Below, piece by piece: positions 31,916-43,389 of a stretch of DNA of 64,000 bases. The DNA is taken from assembly GCA_917880885.1 (NCBI GenBank), contig OU862910.1, positions 24,688,710 through 24,752,709 on the forward strand, given 5' to 3'. The position numbers were made by a program, and so were the translations under genes. The stretch is from Limnephilus marmoratus (taxonomy: Eukaryota; Arthropoda; Insecta; Trichoptera; Limnephilidae). The notes under the pieces are model-generated. The model made no database searches, was not told where the DNA came from, and saw only the letters and a program-made list of their open reading frames with translations. Each line of letters opens with the position of its first letter. Position 1 is the stretch's first letter.

Positions 31916-33039
31916 ATTGTGAATTGCACCCTGCACAGTGATTACTCTACTACCAGATGGAATGAGAAATTATAAAACGACTGAAAAACCTGTCGGTTCT
32001 TGTGTTTAATCCTGCCGCCTATTTATTGTGGAAGATGAAATAAGTAAAAAAAAAGTAAAACCACAGAATATTTTGTGGGTAAATAGTAAATATCATACTA
32101 AATTACTTGAAATGAATCATAATACATTCGAACCGGGAAGTTAAATTTTATTTTTTCTGTCAAAAACGCGTGCAAAAAATATAAAATTCTTACCAACGGC
32201 AACACATAATAATGTTACGGAATAAAAAAAATTCTAACGATTCGATGAAAATAATAAGAGCAAACGTGAAATATTTACTGTTAATTTATTCATCCTTCAA
32301 CAAAAGCTTTTTTGAATGTGATCTTTTGTTCTTTGAAAAACTGTGTGCGTAGCAAATTTAAACTCGGGTCGGTCGCGGTCGGAATTTTAGATTTCTGGCT
32401 GTTTGGATGGCGCGCGATACGTTGAATTTATCATGTAAATAGATACAGTGTAAAATAATATAGTCAATTCAATTAGCACGCCCCTGGGCATTTATCTCTC
32501 TCATAAACGGGCCCTCAAAAATTAATCGGACGTCCCCGGGGCAGGGGCGGCGGTAATTTATTCATCCTGCCGGAGATAAGCCGCGAGCCACTGGCTACGT
32601 TACTACGTACTGGGACTGAGTGGGACTAAAAGGCGTCATAACGTGGACACCGAATTAAAAAGATTTGTCGTGCGCCAATTGTGTTTAATTGGTGTGATGC
32701 CCATAAATGTCAAGCTTTTTTAATTAAATTCTCCATTTTTTCAGTCTAGTCTGTCTGTATTTCGAAATATAATTGTTCCGTTTGGTGGCGCAAATGAGAT
32801 TATTAGTAAGGAACTGAAGATTAACACCGTGATGGTTAATTTATGATGCGTAGGGCCGTCCGTTTCAACAGAAAGCAAAATCATAAGCTATATTTAAAAA
32901 TATAAAATAATAATAAAAAAATATCATCGGCTTGACACAGCGAAACATACTTATAGGTGTAAAGACACGGTTAATGTTGCAATTTTCCAAACCTTGGATC
33001 TTACTTTTAAATTTGTTGGTTGGATTTTTATATTATGTA
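31916..33039. other. Non-repetitive region with GC-rich core
   Basis: 32340-32720 contains a CpG- and TAAT-rich core (GGACGTCCCCGGGGCAGGGG, CAATTGTGTTTAATTGGTGTG) that does not recur in the window and differs in composition from the transposons around it. It could be a conserved regulatory element. No ORF. Confidence 0.35.
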
Positions 33040-33250
33040 CGTATTTATTTTAATCGTAACATATTGATATTATATATCTCACTGTACTAAATTTTTGTTG
33101 CCTATATTTTTATTTAATTTATATACTTTTTATTCACATCGTAACTTTAACTAAACTATTTGTTTTCTCATGTTAAGATGGGGGTACTGCCTTTATTATT
33201 TATTATTTATGTAAAAGCCCTCTGGGCGTAAAATAAAAGAAATAAATAAA
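33040..33250 (+). mobile_element. LINE family F 3' end, copy 3
   Basis: Ends ATGTAAAAGCCCTCTGGGCG then AAATAAA-type tail at 33225-33262. The upstream AT-rich UTR is comparable with copy 2. Confidence 0.55.
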
Positions 33251-33861
33251 CAACTAAATAAATTAATGTTCTCCAAAACGAGCTTGAAAAATCATTTGTC
33301 ATATAGTTGGATTATAATTGTGTAATTTCTACTATTTAAGAAATTGTAAAAATTATAGTACTTTATTAAAATTAAATAGTTATAAATACATTGGGAATTC
33401 ATATGTCAAATATTGGTTTATAAATGTGTTAATTCTGATTATGCAATTGTAAATGTTCTCTAAAATGGCTTGGAAAGAATCTCCTACTTGTGATCTCACT
33501 AAAGAAAACACTCATAGAACATTAATAAATGCATTCACTCTGAATGCATTTATTTATGTTCTCCAAATTGACCTTGAAAAAAATCACATCTTTGCGATTC
33601 TTTTAAAGACATAAAGAAACCATCCCTTAATTATATACAATTCTTAGTGTTCTCAAAAGTTGTCTCGACAGAAGCAAATTCCCGTGATATTTTGAACGAA
33701 ACTATTTCTTTGTTAAGAATATTATGAACTAAATATACAATTTGGCTGTCCTAAAACGGGTATTCTGCCCAGTTGGACAGACAAATGATCACATTGTAAT
33801 GTATTGTAATATATATGCATATGTAAATAAAATAAAAATAAAAAATAAAAATAAAAAAAAT
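33251..33861 (+). mobile_element. LINE family G 3' end, copy 2, with tandem degenerate repeats
   Basis: 33725-33780 holds GGCTGTCCTAAAACGGG...GCCCAGTTGGACAG, the G hairpin also found inverted at 16240, followed by an A-rich (AAAAT)n tail to 33861. Upstream, four degenerate units beginning GTTCTC(C/T)AAA lie near 33265, 33451, 33556 and 33648, probably a tandem-repeat UTR. Confidence 0.5.
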
Positions 33862-34385
33862 AATGTCAGTAAAAGTAACGAGGATCTTAAATAGGACCAC
33901 GCGCTTTTCAAGTATACTTTTGCTAACGTCATAGTTATTAATGTGGCCAGTCTAAAAAGCAAAATATTCCTCAAAATTATGTGAAAAAAATACACCTTTT
34001 TATTTTTTGGTATGATCACACCGAAAATTAAATTTTTTAACCACAACAACTGTTAAAACATCCCGCTGTAGTTTGTATCGCGTCGTTATAGGATCTGATA
34101 AATTTGTCCCAATAAAAATATTTTTGTGAGTATTTAAAAGTAAATGACTACCTATTTATTATGATATAAAAAATATTAAACGGAAGAAATATAATTTATT
34201 TTCCAGTAGTCGTAATGCCTCCTTGAATTTGATGTATCAAAAATTCGGGATCGTCCCAAATAACTCTACTAATAGGGGTCGAAATGTTTTTGGTTTTTGC
34301 TTCAAAACACATTGGATGAGGAATTCATCGTCATCATCATCATCTTCTGTACTATTAATAATGATTAATAATCAATGTTGTAGCA
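33862..34385. other. No supported gene
   Basis: AT-rich sequence with a (TCA)n microsatellite at 34329-34344. Confidence 0.4.
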
Positions 34386-34450
34386 CGATATTTCTTAACT
34401 TACCTCCGTAAGTTAAGAAATTTCGTGTGGGTCTAATAAGTTAAGAAATT
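34386..34450. repeat. Hairpin plus third unit of TAAGTTAAGAAATTTCG
   Basis: ATTTCTTAACTTAC / GTAAGTTAAGAAAT form a hairpin with a 4-base loop (CTCC) at about 34389-34420. A third unit (AAGTTAAGAAATTTCGG) follows in direct orientation at about 34438-34454, next to the edge of family B copy 4. Confidence 0.5.
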
Positions 34451-34516
34451 TCGGAATTGGTATCGCCGCCCCGGGAACCTTTATTGGATAACCAATACCT
34501 CTGCTATAGGTCACCC

Positions 34517-35006
34517 CAAAGATATTCAAATACAGAATAGATATGCTATGGTGTCCGCGCAACTGTCGCCGGACTACGCGCTAATTAGCATAGTTTTCAT
34601 ACAAAAAGAATTTGTTCATTTCGTTGATTTTTTGAAAATGTGCATTAATATTGGTTAACAATATATTTTGAATAAGGAAAGAATTCGTTCATTTAGTTTA
34701 ACGTTCGTTTGGTTTATTCGTTAATTATTTGTTATTTTAGTTTAGGGAACGTACCCATACTACGTGACATGTTTAGGGGGGGGGGGGGCCTTCAAAATGT
34801 CACGCTCCATACAAATGAGCGGCGGATTGCTTAGGATTTTGGTCACCGGGGGGGGGGGGGGGTTAAAAATTGCAAAAAGTTGGTCACGTAGTATAGGTAC
34901 GTTCCCTTATTTGTTAATTGGTAAACAATATCGGCGACACCCGGAAGCGCAGACCCACACAGTAAAAACAGCAGATAGCACATCTACTTATATTTCAATA
35001 TCTTTG
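34517..35006. mobile_element. hAT-type MITE, 490 bp, 8-bp TSD
   Basis: Inverted ends CAAAGATATTCAAATA / TATTTCAATATCTTTG are flanked by the exact 8-bp repeat GGTCACCC (34509-34516, 35007-35014) inside a B repeat. The 8-bp TSD and CAAAG-type ends point to the hAT superfamily. It carries an isolated foldback C unit (CAACTGTCGCCGGAC near 34560) and MITE D2. No transposase. Confidence 0.8.
34745..34906. mobile_element. MITE family D, copy 2
   Basis: 162 bp, ends GGGAACGTACCCATACTACG / inverted, flanked by TTA (34742-34744, 34907-34909). Two G-runs (34774-34787, 34849-34862). Inserted inside the hAT-type MITE, so it is younger. Confidence 0.85.
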
Positions 35007-35442
35007 GGTCACCCCAAGTGGTTCGCTACGTTTGGTGATTTAGCAGGGGTGCCCGGGTTCATGGGGTGAGGTTTGTCTAGGTCTTGGAGGCGGATGACCA
35101 GGACCTACTGAACCCAAGATTCCTACCCACCCCATAAACCCTTTTCCTTCCCAGAACTCTCCTCTCCTTCCTCTCCTTAAAAAAACCCTCCATACAGCGT
35201 CACAGGTGAATATAAAGATGACATAGGGAAATTATGTTCCTCAGGGCCTCCTGTGTGAAGCTCATGTGAAAAAAAAAAACAGAATTGTCAAATATGTGAA
35301 AATGGCGGAGTAACTATCGGTTTGCGGAAAGAAAAAGCAAAAGTTGGAAGTGGAGAGTTGGCGTTAAAACAGATGGCCCCTAATATTTTTCAAAAGAGTG
35401 AATAGACAGACCTTCATATGCATGTATATGTTGGAGCTGTTT

Positions 35443-35866
35443 TTACATTAGCTCCACCCAGCAGACCCCGAGGAAAAATATCCCTCAGGGCCTATGTCAT
35501 CTTTGGTGATGCTGTATGGGGAGTATTTTAGGGAAAGGCAGGAGAGGAAGTTCTCGGAAGAACAAGGTATGGGTGCAAGGCGATGGTTCGAGAGATTCCG
35601 GCTGGAGAGATCTAGAAAAGGACTCCCTGGACCTAAATCTCAGACCGGTCTCTTCCTATCCGGCTTGCCACGCAGTAGATGGGCAAACACATTCGCCAAC
35701 GAGACCCACTTTGCAAACCTCACCCCATGAACCCGGGCATCCCTGCTAAGTCACCATACGCAGTGAATCACTTGGAGTGACCTATGGCAGGGGTGTTGGT
35801 TACCCAATAAATGGTTCCCGGGACGGCGGTACCTTTGCCCGCCTCCCAAATTGAGCTACTGTAGAT
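35443..35866 (+). repeat. Family B repeat, copy 5
   Basis: The most complete copy: TTTTACATTAGCTCC start, CCCTCAGGGCCTATGTC, GGTGATGCTGTATGGG, GGCGATGGTTCGAGAG, GGCTTGCCACGCAGTAG, CCCGGGCATCCCTGCTAAG, GGTTCCCGGGACGGCGG and end GCCCGCCTCCCAAATTG. Reading frames here are not conserved between copies, so it is non-coding. Confidence 0.75.
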
Positions 35867-35914
35867 TGTCAACTTGAAGTGAGTGCGAGCGCCCGATGTA
35901 AGAAAACTCTTATT

Positions 35915-36038
35915 ATTTATTTATCACCGCAGTAAGCGGAAAATGTTGCTTGTGTCACTCTGCCAGCCGAGGAATCGAACACGCGACGCCCGGGTGGGAC
36001 CCAAACGAGATGCTAACTCAGTTACTGACCCGTCAAAA
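35915..36038 (-). mobile_element. SINE family P, copy 3 (tRNA-like head)
   Basis: On the minus strand: GACGGGTCAGTAACTGAG then AGTTAGCATCTCG (A-box region), GCGTGTTCGATTCCTCGG (B-box), then the body start and GCTTACTGCGGTG. The A-tail part is absent. Confidence 0.65.
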
Positions 36039-36039
36039 C

Positions 36040-38303
36040 TCTCTCTCTATAGTTTTCTCTCCGATATGATAGTTTTTAGAAGGCCCTAAAAATACCAGTT
36101 CGGTTCCGTGTCGCGCAGTTGTTGATATGATTTTCTTCGATTGCATAAAAACTGCGATGTCTTTTGACTTTTTGACGCGCGATGCAAAGTACGTTGCAGT
36201 CTGGGTCTTCTACACCCTCAATTCTTCCCCTGTAGTCCCAACAGCAGTTGATAGAGAACAGGTATTACAATAATGACTTGAGCACAACAATAAAACGTGT
36301 GCTTATTTCAACGCACCAAAAAAAATTATGTTTCAAAATTCAGAGTGCAATCATTACACTATTTTATTATTTAACATATTTATTTCAACAAGAACCTAAT
36401 CAATTATTGTACCTATTTTATAATTAAATTCAAACTTAATCTTCCACATGTATAAAAAAGCTTTTTGACAAGTCCCTCAAAATAACAATATTCCCACCTT
36501 TCTTTCATCCGTTCTTTACGCGGCGCCACTCCGCAAGGATTTGAAAAAGTGCGCACTTATTCATGCATGAGCGTCTAGACAAGTAGTGCGAGATCAACTC
36601 ATTCTTCGCTTTATTTCCCCCGAGTTGCCAGCTATACAAGACGGAGCCTTCGAGGCCAAATCAGGTATTACCTACACTCGTATTTGGTGTTGCTGTTCCG
36701 TTGTTATTCATCGAAACACTGCACTGTCTGAAATAATCAGGTTTCATTAGATACACGTAAATTAGATGTGTTTTGTACGTTGAGTTAATGATATTATTAA
36801 AATTAAAATATTGAGATTGATATACCAACAGTTTCACCTTCTCAATCCAACACAATAAAATGTAATATTAATATGTAAAATAGTTTTCAAAATATATTAT
36901 GTAAAAATGTTAATAATATGGTAAAAACTGTAATATATAGAAATAAATAAAAATAAATAAATTTTAATTCTTCAGGAATATTTTATTAGACTGTCAAAAT
37001 ATTTCCATTTTGTAAAAAATCTAAATAAATGGAATATTTCTGAACGTATCCAAAAATATTAAAAATGTTTTTTAAATATCCTAAAATTTAAAATTATAAA
37101 TTAATACATATTTTTTGAAATATGAAAATTTTGCACGCAAAAATAAAAAAAGTTTTAAAAATTGCTCACCTTAAGTTTTTCTAACTAAAATTACTGTTTA
37201 CGAAAAAAATAAAAACACACGCATGTATTATTAGACAAATTTATTATAAACGTTATTTTTTACTCAATTTTTTGTCTTTCTCTATAAAAATATTATATTT
37301 AATAAAAAGTTCCCAAACTTTCATTTTTTTTTATTGCGATCGGAAACTTTGGTTTTGTAAATGTGTACATTTTAGCTATTTTGTGGTTAATTTTTAGATT
37401 TGAGTATAATGGGTGGTATTTATATTTCTCTTATATTTTTCTTATATTTCTCACTATGGTAGTAAGTAGTAAAGGAGAGAGAACGATTTCTAAGATACCT
37501 ATATGAGTTGTTCCGAAAAGCGAACAAATTTTATTTATTTATTAATTGTTTCTTCACAATTAAAATACATTGTTTAGAATATAATTATTATCCCCACTAG
37601 AGCTCGCCCGTATCGGTGTTAATAATTTCACAATTTTATAAAGTAACGCACATTAACTATCGGTTATTATCAAACAATTAAGTAAATGCATATTAATAAA
37701 ATTAAAAAATAACAATGATAAATTAGCCTGAGGGGTTAAAGTGAGAGCTTCTGGGGTCAAAAAGATTATCGTTCCTATAATAATTACTTCTATTTACCGA
37801 TACCAAATGGTGGAAGTTATAAATAAGCGATTTATGGTATCTATTACATAACTACCACATAACATGGCGTCTCTTGTAGTTAACATGATTCAATCTACGA
37901 ATTTACATAAATGGTTGAGTACTAGTCAGAAAAGAAGCGTATAAGTAATGCGATCATTTTGGACCAGTTTAGTAGGCTAGTAGTTTACGACGGAATTTTA
38001 ATGTCAACCCCGATCGCTGTAACAACTGGTACATGAAGGACGGGAGAAGGATGAATACAATAGAATTAAGTGGAAACGATGTACGATGTACGAACGTATG
38101 AAAAAGGAAACGTGGAGAAAGGAATGCGTGTGTTATTATTTTTTGTCTTTATTGTCAATAACGTGTGGCATGAAATGAAAAAGACGATTGACACCAGAAA
38201 TGTAGTACTTTTCTTAAATGTTTACAACAAAAAGATAAGCCATTTATTAAATAGATATTCCCGAACAATTAAAAAACATGTAAATCGACAGTATCTTTCT
38301 GCA
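36040..38303. other. Long unassigned interval
   Basis: 36460-36665 is less AT-rich (TTACGCGGCGCCACTCCGC, CATGCATGAGCG) and unique in the window. 36940-36962 is an (AAAT)n-like run, perhaps a LINE tail. 36965-38000 is very AT-rich. No ORF above 86 codons that I can support. Confidence 0.4.
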
Positions 38304-38377
38304 AGGCCCCGACGAGATTCGAACTCGTGATCTCCTGTTTACTAGACAGGCGCTTTAACCAACTAAGCCACGGCGCC
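38304..38377 (-). tRNA. tRNA-Thr: tRNA-Thr (anticodon AGT)
   Basis: A full 74-nt cloverleaf on the minus strand: acceptor GGCGCCG/CGGGGCC with discriminator T, D-arm GCTTAGTTGGTTAAAGC, anticodon stem CCTGT/ACAGG with loop CTAGTAA (anticodon AGT), T-arm ACGAG-TTCGAAT-CTCGT. A and B boxes are intact. The trailer leads to a T-run about 30 nt downstream on that strand, a pol III terminator. Acceptor pair 4:69 is G:G, a mismatch shared by all three copies. The gene decodes ACU/ACC after inosine modification (general knowledge). Confidence 0.93.
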
Positions 38378-38883
38378 GTCAGTGACATCCGTGCAGAATA
38401 TGATCGAAAAAAAACATCGGATAACTAGAAAACTGTTGGTTGAAGTGTCAGGAGACCACGGTCGGCCCTGATTGTACCTGAAATGTTAGGTATTATCAGC
38501 GACAAGGTAATATCAGCCACATCTTGGCTCCTTGGCTCCTTGATGCCTTATGCCTTGATAAATCCGCAACCGGAGCAGACTTCTACAGACGCCTACACAG
38601 GACCGCCCATGCAGGAGAATATACGAATAACAAGTGGATGGTATAAGTCAGGGATGCCCCAGAAATACATGGCACAAATGAAGTCAAATGCTTGATATGA
38701 ATCATCTCAAGAATTGATATGACAGAATGGTATGTATGTGACGTTGCGATATTTGAATTCAAATTAAGTCATAACGTGTGTAAAGACAAAGGTTGTGTGA
38801 CCTACCACTGCGACTTGATGTTTGTTTACCTAATTTGTAAGCTATGTTCAATGTAGACATGATTTTAGGTTTTCACGGACAAA
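38378..38883. other. No supported gene
   Basis: A 70-codon plus-strand frame from 38483 shows no domain. This side is the 5' flank of the minus-strand tRNA. Confidence 0.4.
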
Positions 38884-39002
38884 AGTATTTTCGTTTTTGG
38901 TTTTTGGGGTGTTATGCTATGTTGCGCTACCTCCTCCTTTAGCGTAAATTCTGCCTAAATCTTTAGGCTAAAATAATACCCCAAAAACAAATAACGAAAA
39001 TG
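38884..39002. mobile_element. Palindromic element family I, shortened copy
   Basis: Arms ATTTTCGTTTTTGG...TTTTTGGGGTGTTAT and ATACCCCAAAAACAAATAAC surround CTATGTTGCGCTACCTCC and a small central TTTAG/CTAAA hairpin. The CTGATGA unit present in copy 1 has been lost. Confidence 0.55.
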
Positions 39003-39952
39003 TTCAATGTAATTGATTAAATATTCACGCTCACGCCGCAAAACTTAAGAGGTGAAAACTAACTTTTTAATTGACCATAATGATATTGGTAATGGCCATT
39101 GCATTTTAATCTTTGAATATCAGTGATATAATGTTTAACTACAGATGAGTAAATAACTTTATTTTACGTACACTTCTGACGGCAAACTTTTGCTCTTCAT
39201 AATTCAAATGAAATGTTCATTTCGCCAAATGGCGAAGAGAGAGTTAAAACAATTCTGGATGCAGAGTACCGTGTCCCACATATGTACATCTAGCGTTATA
39301 GAGCGGGCATAAATTAAAGTGCACAAGTGAAAATCCCCCTTGCATTCATTCGGTCATAACTTTTAATGGTGGCCGTTAACAAAGCGAATTGTCGGGCATT
39401 TCCCGCGCCCTTGTCCGCGATTCTGTCCCCGTTACGTTCCTTTGATCGCGATTATGCAACCCGCACAACACTACACCTCACGTGGCGCAGTGACCTGCCG
39501 TCTTTAATAAACAAAAATTTTAACAAAACAAAAAACGACTTCAAAAAATGCACTAAAAAGTAAAAAAATTATTTCGTATTCTTCCACGTATTAAAGAATC
39601 ATCAATATCGGTTCACCCAGTCGAAAGTTCTGAGGGAACAAACATAAAAAAATAAAAATTTAAAAAAATACAGTCGAATTGAGAACCTCCTCCTTTTTGA
39701 AGTCGTTTAAAAGGGATTTTCTTTCAGTTTTACAAATAAAATGTTCAGATAATAAGTAACTAAAAAAAACGAACCGTATCTCACATTTTATAAATTAACG
39801 TGACTCACTGAATTGTAGGTACTATTTTTTTGTCTAGGGAAAATCCTCTGTTCAGGTGATTAGCAGCCATCGATCGTCAATCCAGTGTGTTCTATAAATC
39901 CTGATTTTAGTAGACATTGACTTCTAGAGTTCCGTACAGCGCCAGCACCCCA
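39003..39952. other. No supported gene
   Basis: 39290-39520 is somewhat GC-richer; the 65-codon frame at 39366 has no recognisable domain. Confidence 0.4.
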
Positions 39953-40021
39953 ATAACCCATTAACCCCCAAAAGTTAAAATTATTTTGATTCATGAGGCA
40001 ATGAACAGAGTAAAAGGTTTT

Positions 40022-41466
40022 TTAAGAAAAATAGAAAGAAAAATGTTTGACATCGAAAATAAAGGGGTGAACACTATACCCCTCCGTATACAGTGGGCGG
40101 TTTAGGAGTAAAAGTGTCCAAAGCAAGGTCGTCAAATTCCGGGCAGTGACCATTGTTTTTTTCCGCTCCAGTCTGAGTATTGCTGATGATGTCGGATGAC
40201 TTTTCGCATTTTTCGGTCGTAGGTACCCTAGTGCAATCATCCGTCTGAACAATAACTGATCCATGCCAGCCACCTGTTTCGTCTTGCTGAGTAAAATGTG
40301 CAGTCGCCAAGCATTAGAAATAGCCATATCCATATATCCAGTGGAGGTTATCCACCACTGGGTTCCCTGGTATAAGTAACAGCTGGTTACTCCTTCAAGG
40401 CTCTCGCAAGGAATCTAATTTTTTTTAAGGAACGATGCTACATTTAGTTTAGAATTAATCTAGACCTCCATTGTCCCTGCATACGTTGTTATTAAGCAGT
40501 ATGCAAGTAGCCATATCCAGTAAGAAAACAAAAATAACCCAACTCCATTTTTTTCCTTTTATAGGCCCCCGGCACAAGACTGACGGACTGATCCATTTGG
40601 TTGACGCAACCCATTCCTTCGTTGCAATTTATAAACAGTCTTGGAACATCGACTTCCACCTTTTGCTTTCAAACTTTGCACCACCTTTTCACGTTTTCCA
40701 GGGGCTCTATATTTTCAAAAATGAATCCCATTATTACAACTTTATTATCGATTTCATTTTTCGGGTCAAATAATTTTAATTACCTTCATAAGTGGACATT
40801 TTTAGTTCTATTCTCTCAAATTTGCCTGTTGCCCTGTAGCCTGTCGCAAATCATGCAACAACTGATAATTTGTAAAAGAGTTATCAAAGTACACAATATG
40901 CTCTTTTAGGATAATTGACAAGTTTGCCAGCAAAGACTTTACGGCTTTCACGCCGATAGGATCAGTAGAAACTTCTGTAGACTTGCCGCGACAAACTCAT
41001 ACATGATATACCAATATATCCAAAAATATATTTTTAAGTCTTTACGGTATATTTCAAAATTGTGTCTATTATTTTGACCCGCATACAAAACACTATTTTC
41101 TGTTATTAAGTTAACGTCTTCACAAAAAAAAATTCTCAAACAACATAATAGAGTTGTGATCTTTCATGGATTATAAAACACCTTTTTTCTGCTTTGAATG
41201 GCATCGGTAATGTCATAGATTATATTATGTATAGGAGAAGTTTTTCTTCAAGGTGCATTAGAATCTTGAGTTCTAACTCGTTTTGAAGGTCTGACGTAAT
41301 TAGAAAGCGGCTCATCGCCGCTGCATTTCCAATCCAAAACATCATGGTCGGGATGACTTGGAATTACTTTAACTGTACCTGGCACATCTTTTGAAAAATT
41401 TAAAGAAGTCAAATCATCATCATTTACTTCTTCTTCATCACTCAGAACATCAGAATCTGGTAGCAC
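40022..41466 (-). pseudogene. piggyBac transposase, broken
   Basis: Pieces in family order on the minus strand: an acidic N-terminus (LPDSDVLSDEEEVNDDD, 41466-41248); a middle part with LANLSIILKEHIVYFDNSFT and ATGQQANLRE; then NVKRWCKV, FINCNEGMGCVNQMDQSVSL and GYFCFLTGYGYL; and a C-terminal MDMAISNAWRLH...LFRRMIALGYL (40333-40230). The NxGMGxVNxMDQ block corresponds to the MGGVDxxD motif bearing a catalytic Asp, here with G and D replaced (CVNQ). Frameshifts and stops break the frame several times and the region around 41000-41240 is not recognisable. Not functional. Confidence 0.75.
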
Positions 41467-41620
41467 CTTTGGGTAGCACTAATAGTATATCGTATTCTAG
41501 ATAATCGTTTTTTATTGATCATTATCGATTCAAGAGCTTTTTCGAGTCCTGCATAGCTATTTTTGCTTGTAAAAATGCGATGGATCGCCATAATAGAATC
41601 TTCGTAAACACCTCTAAAAT

Positions 41621-42140
41621 GGTGACCCGACATTTGATCCGGCGACATTTGGTCCGGCGACAGTTGGTCCGGCGACAATATCACACCATACCAAAATTGG
41701 GGATGCGATTGGCACTCACTGGCTCGAGACGGTTGACAGCAGTTGGGACTGTAGTGCAATTTTCAGATAAAAAAGTTATACTCAAGTAGGAATCTTTTAC
41801 GGTTTTTTTTTAAACTGACTGCACGTATAAGCGTATTTTATATTGCCGCATGCTTCTTCGGAGAGTCGAAATTATTGTTAGTAAAAATATTTTTACAGCG
41901 GATTTTCACTCAAGATGCCTTCAGATAAAAGTACATCGACTTTGGTAGTACGGCCGTATATCCTCTTTACATACTTACTTGAAGAAAAAATCAGGCCGGA
42001 CCAATTGCGCCAGATCAACTGTCCGCCGGATCAACTGTCCGCCGGATCAAGCGTCGGCCTGATCAAATGTCGGCCGGATCAAATGTCGCCGAACCAACTG
42101 TTGCCGGACCAAATGTCGCCGGATCAACTGTCATGGAACC
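41621..42140. mobile_element. Foldback element C, copy 3
   Basis: 520 bp, flanked by TCTAAAAT (41613-41620, 42141-42148). Starts GGTGACCCGACATTTGATCC and ends TGTCATGGAACC, as in copy 2. The right arm has about twelve GGCCGGATCAAATGTC-type units, the left only three, so the arms are unequal. The centre (GAGACGGTTGACAGCAGTTG, CGGCCGTATATCCTC) matches copies 1 and 2. Confidence 0.85.
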
Positions 42141-42549
42141 TCTAAAATATTGCTGATATTGATTATAATACAGTAGCGCCCATTGTACACGCTTGCGTAC
42201 AGAGTAATAAAATATAATCTAGTACACGGTAACATAACATTTTTGTCATAGTAATAGAATGTCACGTTATTACAGAGTCTAAGTGAGCATGATAATAGAA
42301 AACAAGTCAATATATTTTATTGTTTATAATAAAAAAATTATAAAAACTTACATGAATTAACTTTTTTGCAATCCATATTTTGACGTAAAACCAATGATAT
42401 TTCCGACAAAATTTTATTTTTCCATGGATTACTTCTACCATCTAATTTTGAAATAAATAATTACTTCCCAAATAATCATAGAAAGAAACCGCCAAATCAT
42501 GTCTCGAACAGGTGTACACAAGCGTGGACGGAGGGCGTTAATGGGTTAA

Positions 42550-42888
42550 GGGCGAGTGTACTGATTCTGGTGTATTGACCTGCTCAAGCCTCAGGTACTA
42601 ATGAAAATATTCCATCTCTTTTTATAAAATCGACTATAAACATAAATTTAATACAATGATTATTGAAGACTTTTTAATCCTCGTTGACTTAATCTTTCCT
42701 ACTTGAAAAAGTATGTCGTAATTTTGTTATCTTTTATTTTGACAAGATACTCGGTTAATCCCAGCTCATTTATTATCAATGACACATTTCAAACAAATGC
42801 AAATATTTTCTTATCACATTAATTAAAACATATTTTCCGCACGATTATTTTTGAAAAGCAGATTATTTTTCTTCGCACGGTAAATAGC
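42550..42888. other. No feature seen
   Basis: AT-rich sequence between the piggyBac end and the second tRNA. Confidence 0.45.
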
Positions 42889-42962
42889 GGCGCCGTGGCT
42901 TAGTTGGTTAAAGCGCCTGTCTAGTAAACAGGAGATCACGAGTTCGAATCTCGTCGGGGCCT
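42889..42962 (+). tRNA. tRNA-Thr: tRNA-Thr (anticodon AGT)
   Basis: Identical over all 74 nt to the copies at 38304 and 44196, including the G4:G69 acceptor mismatch. A and B boxes are intact. A T-run (ATCTTTTTTTATT) lies about 25 nt downstream as terminator. The trailer GGCAACAAGATACTGTGG is recognisably related to those of the other copies. Confidence 0.93.
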
Positions 42963-43389
42963 TGGCAACAAGATACTGTGGATATCTTTTTTTATTATTT
43001 ACATCTTTTTCGTAAATTTACATCTTTTGTTGTAAAGAAATCACTTAAACAATTTAAAATAAACATAAGTACCAACTATCACGCCATTTCTCCACAGGTG
43101 TGGGCAAAGGAATCTAGAGGTAATCCTACATAAAAAAAATTGTAAATAATATATTTTTTAATATTTTTATTTAAACATATAAATATTTTTGTATAATATT
43201 ATCGACTTACAGACTAGGCACATGCCCGTATTACGGTAGTGGATATTTTAAGTACGTAAAAAATTTATATTTCATTAAAGAATAAGATACGCTAATAGTC
43301 CCAGTTGCGAACATTATCTTTTTCTGTTTTTCTGTGTCTTGTTCTTTGTCATATTTTCATTTGGATTATTAGTGTTTTTCTTCTTCAAT
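42963..43389. other. No feature seen
   Basis: AT-rich sequence after the tRNA trailer. Confidence 0.45.

Larger units (their letters stand above)
34456..35278 (-). repeat. Family B repeat, copy 4, split by an hAT-type MITE
   Basis: 34456-34516 (CGCCGCCCCGGGAACC, CCAATACCTCTGCTATAGG) and 35007-35278 (GTGGTTCGCTACGTTTGG, GTGCCCGGGTTCATGGGG, CCTTCCCAGAACTCTCC, CCTCAGGGCCTCCTGTG) form one copy interrupted by the element at 34517-35006. Confidence 0.75.
39957..42545 (-). mobile_element. piggyBac-type element, decayed
   Basis: Terminal inverted CCCATTAACCCCC (39957) and, on the other strand, CCCATTAACGCCC (ending 42545). The flanks are TTAA on the right (42546-42549) and ATAA on the left, a one-base decay of the obligatory TTAA target. 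The transposase remnant lies inside on the minus strand, so the 5' end is at the right. Foldback C3 sits between the 5' end and the start of the coding remnant. Confidence 0.75.

Noticed and set aside
34764..35069. Gly-rich ORF of 101 codons
   Set aside because: Reads straight through MITE D2 (G-runs) into flanking repeats; also mirrored at 6950.
28144..42140. CRISPR-like array from regularly repeated GGCGACAGTTGG units
   Set aside because: Units are short and degenerate, have no spacers, and occur in inverted arms of a eukaryotic transposon.
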